From assembly GCA_964516095.1 (NCBI GenBank), contig CAZEYS010000001.1:14280-78279 (forward strand): a stretch of DNA of 64,000 bases, given 5' to 3'. Below, piece by piece: positions 61,653 to 64,000 of this stretch. The notes under the pieces are model-generated. The model was not told the origin of the DNA. It worked only from the letters and a program-made list of their open reading frames with translations, and made no database searches. The DNA is from Hydrogenothermus sp964516095. GTDB lineage: Bacteria > Aquificota > Aquificia > Aquificales > Hydrogenothermaceae. Both the position numbers and the translations under genes were made by a program. The number at the start of each line of letters is the position of its first letter. Positions within the stretch are counted from its first letter, which is position 1.

Positions 61653-61682
61653 TGGAAAAAACCCTCGGACTGCATATCTTAG
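61596..61682 (+). CDS. Upstream ORF overlapping speD (28 residues)
   Basis: ATG 61596 is preceded by GAAAGGAGG (11-nt spacing). It encodes MGTDNGPRTKLKIFKEDR and further basic residues and ends at TAG 61680-61682, overlapping speD by 31 nt in a different frame. Its start directly follows the masking stem arm. Translation is inferred from the ribosome site. Confidence 0.4.
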   Translation: MGTDNGPRTKLKIFKEDRKWKKPSDCIS

Positions 61683-62059
61683 CAGACCTTTACGGAGTAG
61701 ATGGTTCTAAAATTGACCACGTTGAAGATGTAAAAGAACTCTTAGAAAATGCCGTCAAATATGCAAATCTATCAAAACTATCATCTCACTTTCATCAGTT
61801 TTATCCTCAAGGAGCAACTGGAGTAATTCTCTTAGAAGAATCACACATCTCCATCCACACATGGCCAGAACATGGTTATGCTGCAGTTGATGTTTATACC
61901 TGTGGCGGAAAAGAAAAAACTTTCAAAGCTATGGAATACATACTAAAAGTATTAAAACCTAAAAGAGTTGATGAGAAAGTAGCAGAAAGAGGAGTTGTTC
62001 CGGTAGACACAGCACAGGTTAATATAGAAAAACTGCAGCTTGAACCTGTAGAAAAGTAA
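61652..62059 (+). CDS. speD: S-adenosylmethionine decarboxylase proenzyme
   Basis: Makes decarboxylated SAM for spermidine and longer polyamines. Self-processing between E63 and S64 (EESHISIHTWPEHG) gives the pyruvoyl group; H69 and C84 are the catalytic acid/base. 135 residues, class 1b form of thermophiles. No spermidine synthase is adjacent. AAGGAGG precedes the ATG. Confidence 0.95.
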   Translation: MEKTLGLHILADLYGVDGSKIDHVEDVKELLENAVKYANLSKLSSHFHQFYPQGATGVILLEESHISIHTWPEHGYAAVDVYTCGGKEKTFKAMEYILKVLKPKRVDEKVAERGVVPVDTAQVNIEKLQLEPVEK

Positions 62060-62171
62060 ACTTCTAACGTTAATAGAAAAAGTTTTATGATATAAGCCAT
62101 TTATACCCAAAATAAAGGGGATTACTTTATCTAAATAATACACGATTTAATGTATTTTGGAGGATATTACT

Positions 62172-62600
62172 GTGGATTTAAGAAAAAAAGTATTAGAAAT
62201 AATGAAAGACCTTACACCAGTTGTTGTAGCTACGTGTGATGGTCAAAAACCTTATACAACTTTTATCTCGTGGGCTACTGCTGTAGATGAAAATACTATT
62301 AGGATTGCCGTAAGCACAAATGCAAAAACCACTGAAAATATAAGAAAAAATCCATATGTTGGGATAGAAGTCTTTGACGAAGATACTGCTTTATCAATAA
62401 GCGGGGAAGCTAAAATTATAAAAGAAGAAATAGAAGGTATATCTTTTCCTGTAGCTGTTATAGAGATAAAAATTCTTGAAATTAATGATAATTTATTCCC
62501 AGGGGCAACTATTACAGGAAAAATACCTTTTAAACATACTGGTAACATAGAAAAAGCTGAAGAATTAGACCAGAAAGTATTGCAGGCTCTCAAAAGTTAA
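62172..62600 (+). CDS. Pyridoxamine 5'-phosphate oxidase-like flavin-binding protein
   Basis: 142 residues of split-barrel type (VVVATCDGQKPYTTFISWA, then TENIRKNPYVGIEVFDED). The GTG at 62172 has GGAGG eight nt upstream; a TTG at 62157 lies on the ribosome site. Likely binds FMN or F420; activity unknown. Stop is one base before trmFO. Confidence 0.75.
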   Translation: MDLRKKVLEIMKDLTPVVVATCDGQKPYTTFISWATAVDENTIRIAVSTNAKTTENIRKNPYVGIEVFDEDTALSISGEAKIIKEEIEGISFPVAVIEIKILEINDNLFPGATITGKIPFKHTGNIEKAEELDQKVLQALKS

Positions 62601-62601
62601 T

Positions 62602-63933
62602 ATGGCAAAGGTTGCAGTAATTGGGGCAGGTTTAGCTGGTAGTGAAGCTGCCTATAGGTTAGCTGAAGAAGGAATTAATGTAGACTTATATGAAATGAGA
62701 CCTCAAAAAACGACTCCTGCCCATAAAACTCCTTATTTTGCGGAAATTGTTTGTTCAAATTCTCTAGGAAGTTTTGAAATAGGAACAGGGTCAGGACTTT
62801 TAAAGGAAGAGATGAAAATTCTCGGTTCTCTTTTGCTGAAAGTTGCAGAAAAACATAAAGTACCAGCTGGAGGAGCCTTAGCAGTTGATAGAGTAAAATT
62901 TTCCCAAGAAGTAACATCCATACTTAAAAATCATCCAAATATAAATGTTATCAGAAAAGAAATAACTAAAATACCTGAAAGTTACGATTATGTTATAGTT
63001 GCAACAGGTCCTCTCACATCTGAAGAGTTATCTAAAGAAATACAAAAATTAACAGGTCAAGAATACTTATACTTTTATGATGCTATAGCTCCTACTGTGG
63101 ATGCAGAAACAGTAGACTTTTCTAAAGGTTTTTGGGGAGATAGATACGGAAAAGGAACTGGAGATTATTTTAACTGTGTTTTAACCGAAGAAGAATACGA
63201 AGAATTTTACACTGAACTTTTAAAAGGAGAACAGGTTCCATTAAAAGATTTTGAAAGGGCAGTTTATTTTGAAGGATGTTTACCTATAGAAGAAATAGCA
63301 AGAAGAGGAAAAGAAACATTACTTTATGGACCAATGAAACCAGTTGGTCTTGTGGATCCACGTACTGGAAAAAGACCGTATGCAGTAGTTCAGCTACGAA
63401 AAGAAAATAAAGAAGGAACTTTACTATCCTTAGTTGGTTTTCAAACAAAGTTAAAATATCCTGAGCAAAAAAGAATATTTAGGTTAATCCCGGCATTGAA
63501 AAATGCAACTTTTGTTAGATTAGGTTCCATTCATAGAAATACATTTATACAATCTCAAAAAGTTCTACTACCTACTTTACAACTAAAAAATAACCCTAAA
63601 ATACTTTTTGCAGGACAAATAACAGGTGTTGAGGGATATGCAGCTTCTGCTGCAACAGGAATTTTAGCAGGTATTAATGTTGCACGAATGATGAAAGGTT
63701 TAAATCCAATAATTCCTCCAAGAGAAACGATGTTAGGCGGTCTTATAAACTACATAACATCTGATAAAGACGAACTTCAACCAATGAATCCAAACTTTGC
63801 CTTATTACCTGAACTTCCCAAAAAAGTAAGAGATAAAAGAAAAAGAAAGGTTTTAAAAGCTGAAAGAGCCATAAAAGCTATGAAAAAATTCAAAGAAGAA
63901 GAATTAAATGATTTAAATCTTGCATTAAAATAA
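62602..63933 (+). CDS. trmFO: Methylenetetrahydrofolate-tRNA-(uracil-5-)-methyltransferase
   Basis: Uses folate and FAD to make m5U54 in tRNA. FAD motif VIGAGLAGSEAAYRLAEEG, YEMRPQKTTPAHKT, FAEIVCSNSLGS and YFEGCLPIEEIARRG are characteristic. 443 residues, normal for TrmFO; distinguishes it from MnmG (over 600). Confidence 0.96.
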   Translation: MAKVAVIGAGLAGSEAAYRLAEEGINVDLYEMRPQKTTPAHKTPYFAEIVCSNSLGSFEIGTGSGLLKEEMKILGSLLLKVAEKHKVPAGGALAVDRVKFSQEVTSILKNHPNINVIRKEITKIPESYDYVIVATGPLTSEELSKEIQKLTGQEYLYFYDAIAPTVDAETVDFSKGFWGDRYGKGTGDYFNCVLTEEEYEEFYTELLKGEQVPLKDFERAVYFEGCLPIEEIARRGKETLLYGPMKPVGLVDPRTGKRPYAVVQLRKENKEGTLLSLVGFQTKLKYPEQKRIFRLIPALKNATFVRLGSIHRNTFIQSQKVLLPTLQLKNNPKILFAGQITGVEGYAASAATGILAGINVARMMKGLNPIIPPRETMLGGLINYITSDKDELQPMNPNFALLPELPKKVRDKRKRKVLKAERAIKAMKKFKEEELNDLNLALK

Positions 63934-63945
63934 TTTTTATATAAA

Positions 63946-64000
63946 TTTAGGAATAAGTAACTGCCTAATCCTTTCTTCTTTAGAAGAGAGATAAAGGCAG
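63946..64000 (+). repeat. Second copy of the IS605-type left end, cut by the window edge
   Basis: Aligns without gaps to 30672-30726 with 52 of 55 identical bases; it starts after TTTAG, 12 bp after trmFO, and keeps the CTGCCT/AGGCAG palindrome and inner AGAAG hairpin. What follows lies outside the window. Confidence 0.8.

Overview
This is an AT-rich window from a thermophilic bacterium, most likely the Aquificota, family Hydrogenothermaceae (Sulfurihydrogenibium-like). That placement is inferred from gene content and style, not from a marker alignment. It rests on very tight gene packing with many 1-35 nt overlaps, an archaeal-type S-adenosylmethionine synthetase, an archaeal-type ATP-dependent DNA ligase beside ordinary bacterial genes, a stand-alone 5'-3' exonuclease, TrmFO, type III pantothenate kinase, and frequent TTG starts on core genes. 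The content is mostly chromosomal housekeeping. There is no prophage, plasmid backbone or CRISPR array.

Layout. 1-6.8 kb: a PAS/degenerate chemoreceptor-like protein, prfB, then hemB, an M23 peptidase, a 5'-3' exonuclease, nth and a DHH phosphoesterase. 6.8-10.2 kb: a minus-strand operon (amidase, coaX, two small proteins, dapB, AtpZ-like protein). 10.3-15.2 kb: pdxJ, glmS, gltX, a small phosphatase and an unknown. 15.2-18.5 kb: a minus-strand signalling operon with a secreted Met/His-rich repeat protein, an outer-membrane barrel with a calcium-binding motif, an OmpR-type regulator and a histidine kinase. An 11-bp-spaced direct repeat lies upstream. 18.5-22.8 kb: tatD, ftsH, tilS, a CAT-anticodon tRNA and rpsT. 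23-30.7 kb: metK, MFS transporter, NDP-forming acyl-CoA synthetase, rsmG, pseudouridine synthase, radC, surE.

30.7-31 kb is a 0.3-kb non-autonomous IS200/IS605-type remnant. It has a left-end palindrome, a TnpB C-terminal stub and an omega-RNA-like right end. A second copy of the left end starts at 63.95 kb and runs off the window. 31-34.4 kb: a DksA/TraR-type protein, an M20 amidohydrolase, and a partner-switch pair (STAS protein plus a kinase-GNAT fusion). 34.5-40.6 kb is the most striking block: tsaE followed by a compact polysaccharide secretion system made of a TolC-like periplasmic/outer-membrane protein, a PilZ-HlyD protein resembling Alg44, and an Alg8-like glycosyltransferase fused to a periplasmic parallel beta-helix domain. 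This looks like a minimal c-di-GMP-controlled exopolysaccharide machine.

40.6-48.7 kb: khpA, rpsP and ffh; peroxiredoxin; a candidate small RNA; kdsC, a methyltransferase, a MATE pump, a membrane protein and the DNA ligase. 48.7-53.8 kb: pilB-pilT-pilC-mnmA on the minus strand. 53.9-64 kb, all plus strand: biotin carboxylase, MBL hydrolase, nfo overlapping tRNA-Arg(CCG), polyprenyl synthase, panD, a LysM transglycosylase, ispG, argB, speD with a structured leader and an overlapping upstream ORF, a flavin-binding-like protein, and trmFO.

Together the genes cover cofactor and amino-acid synthesis, translation and tRNA modification, repair, wall remodelling, type IV pilus motors and exopolysaccharide export, all of which fits a surface-attached thermophile. 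The main unexplained signals are the Alg-like fusion system, the orphan omega-RNA element, the Met/His-rich operon and the leader/small RNA candidates.
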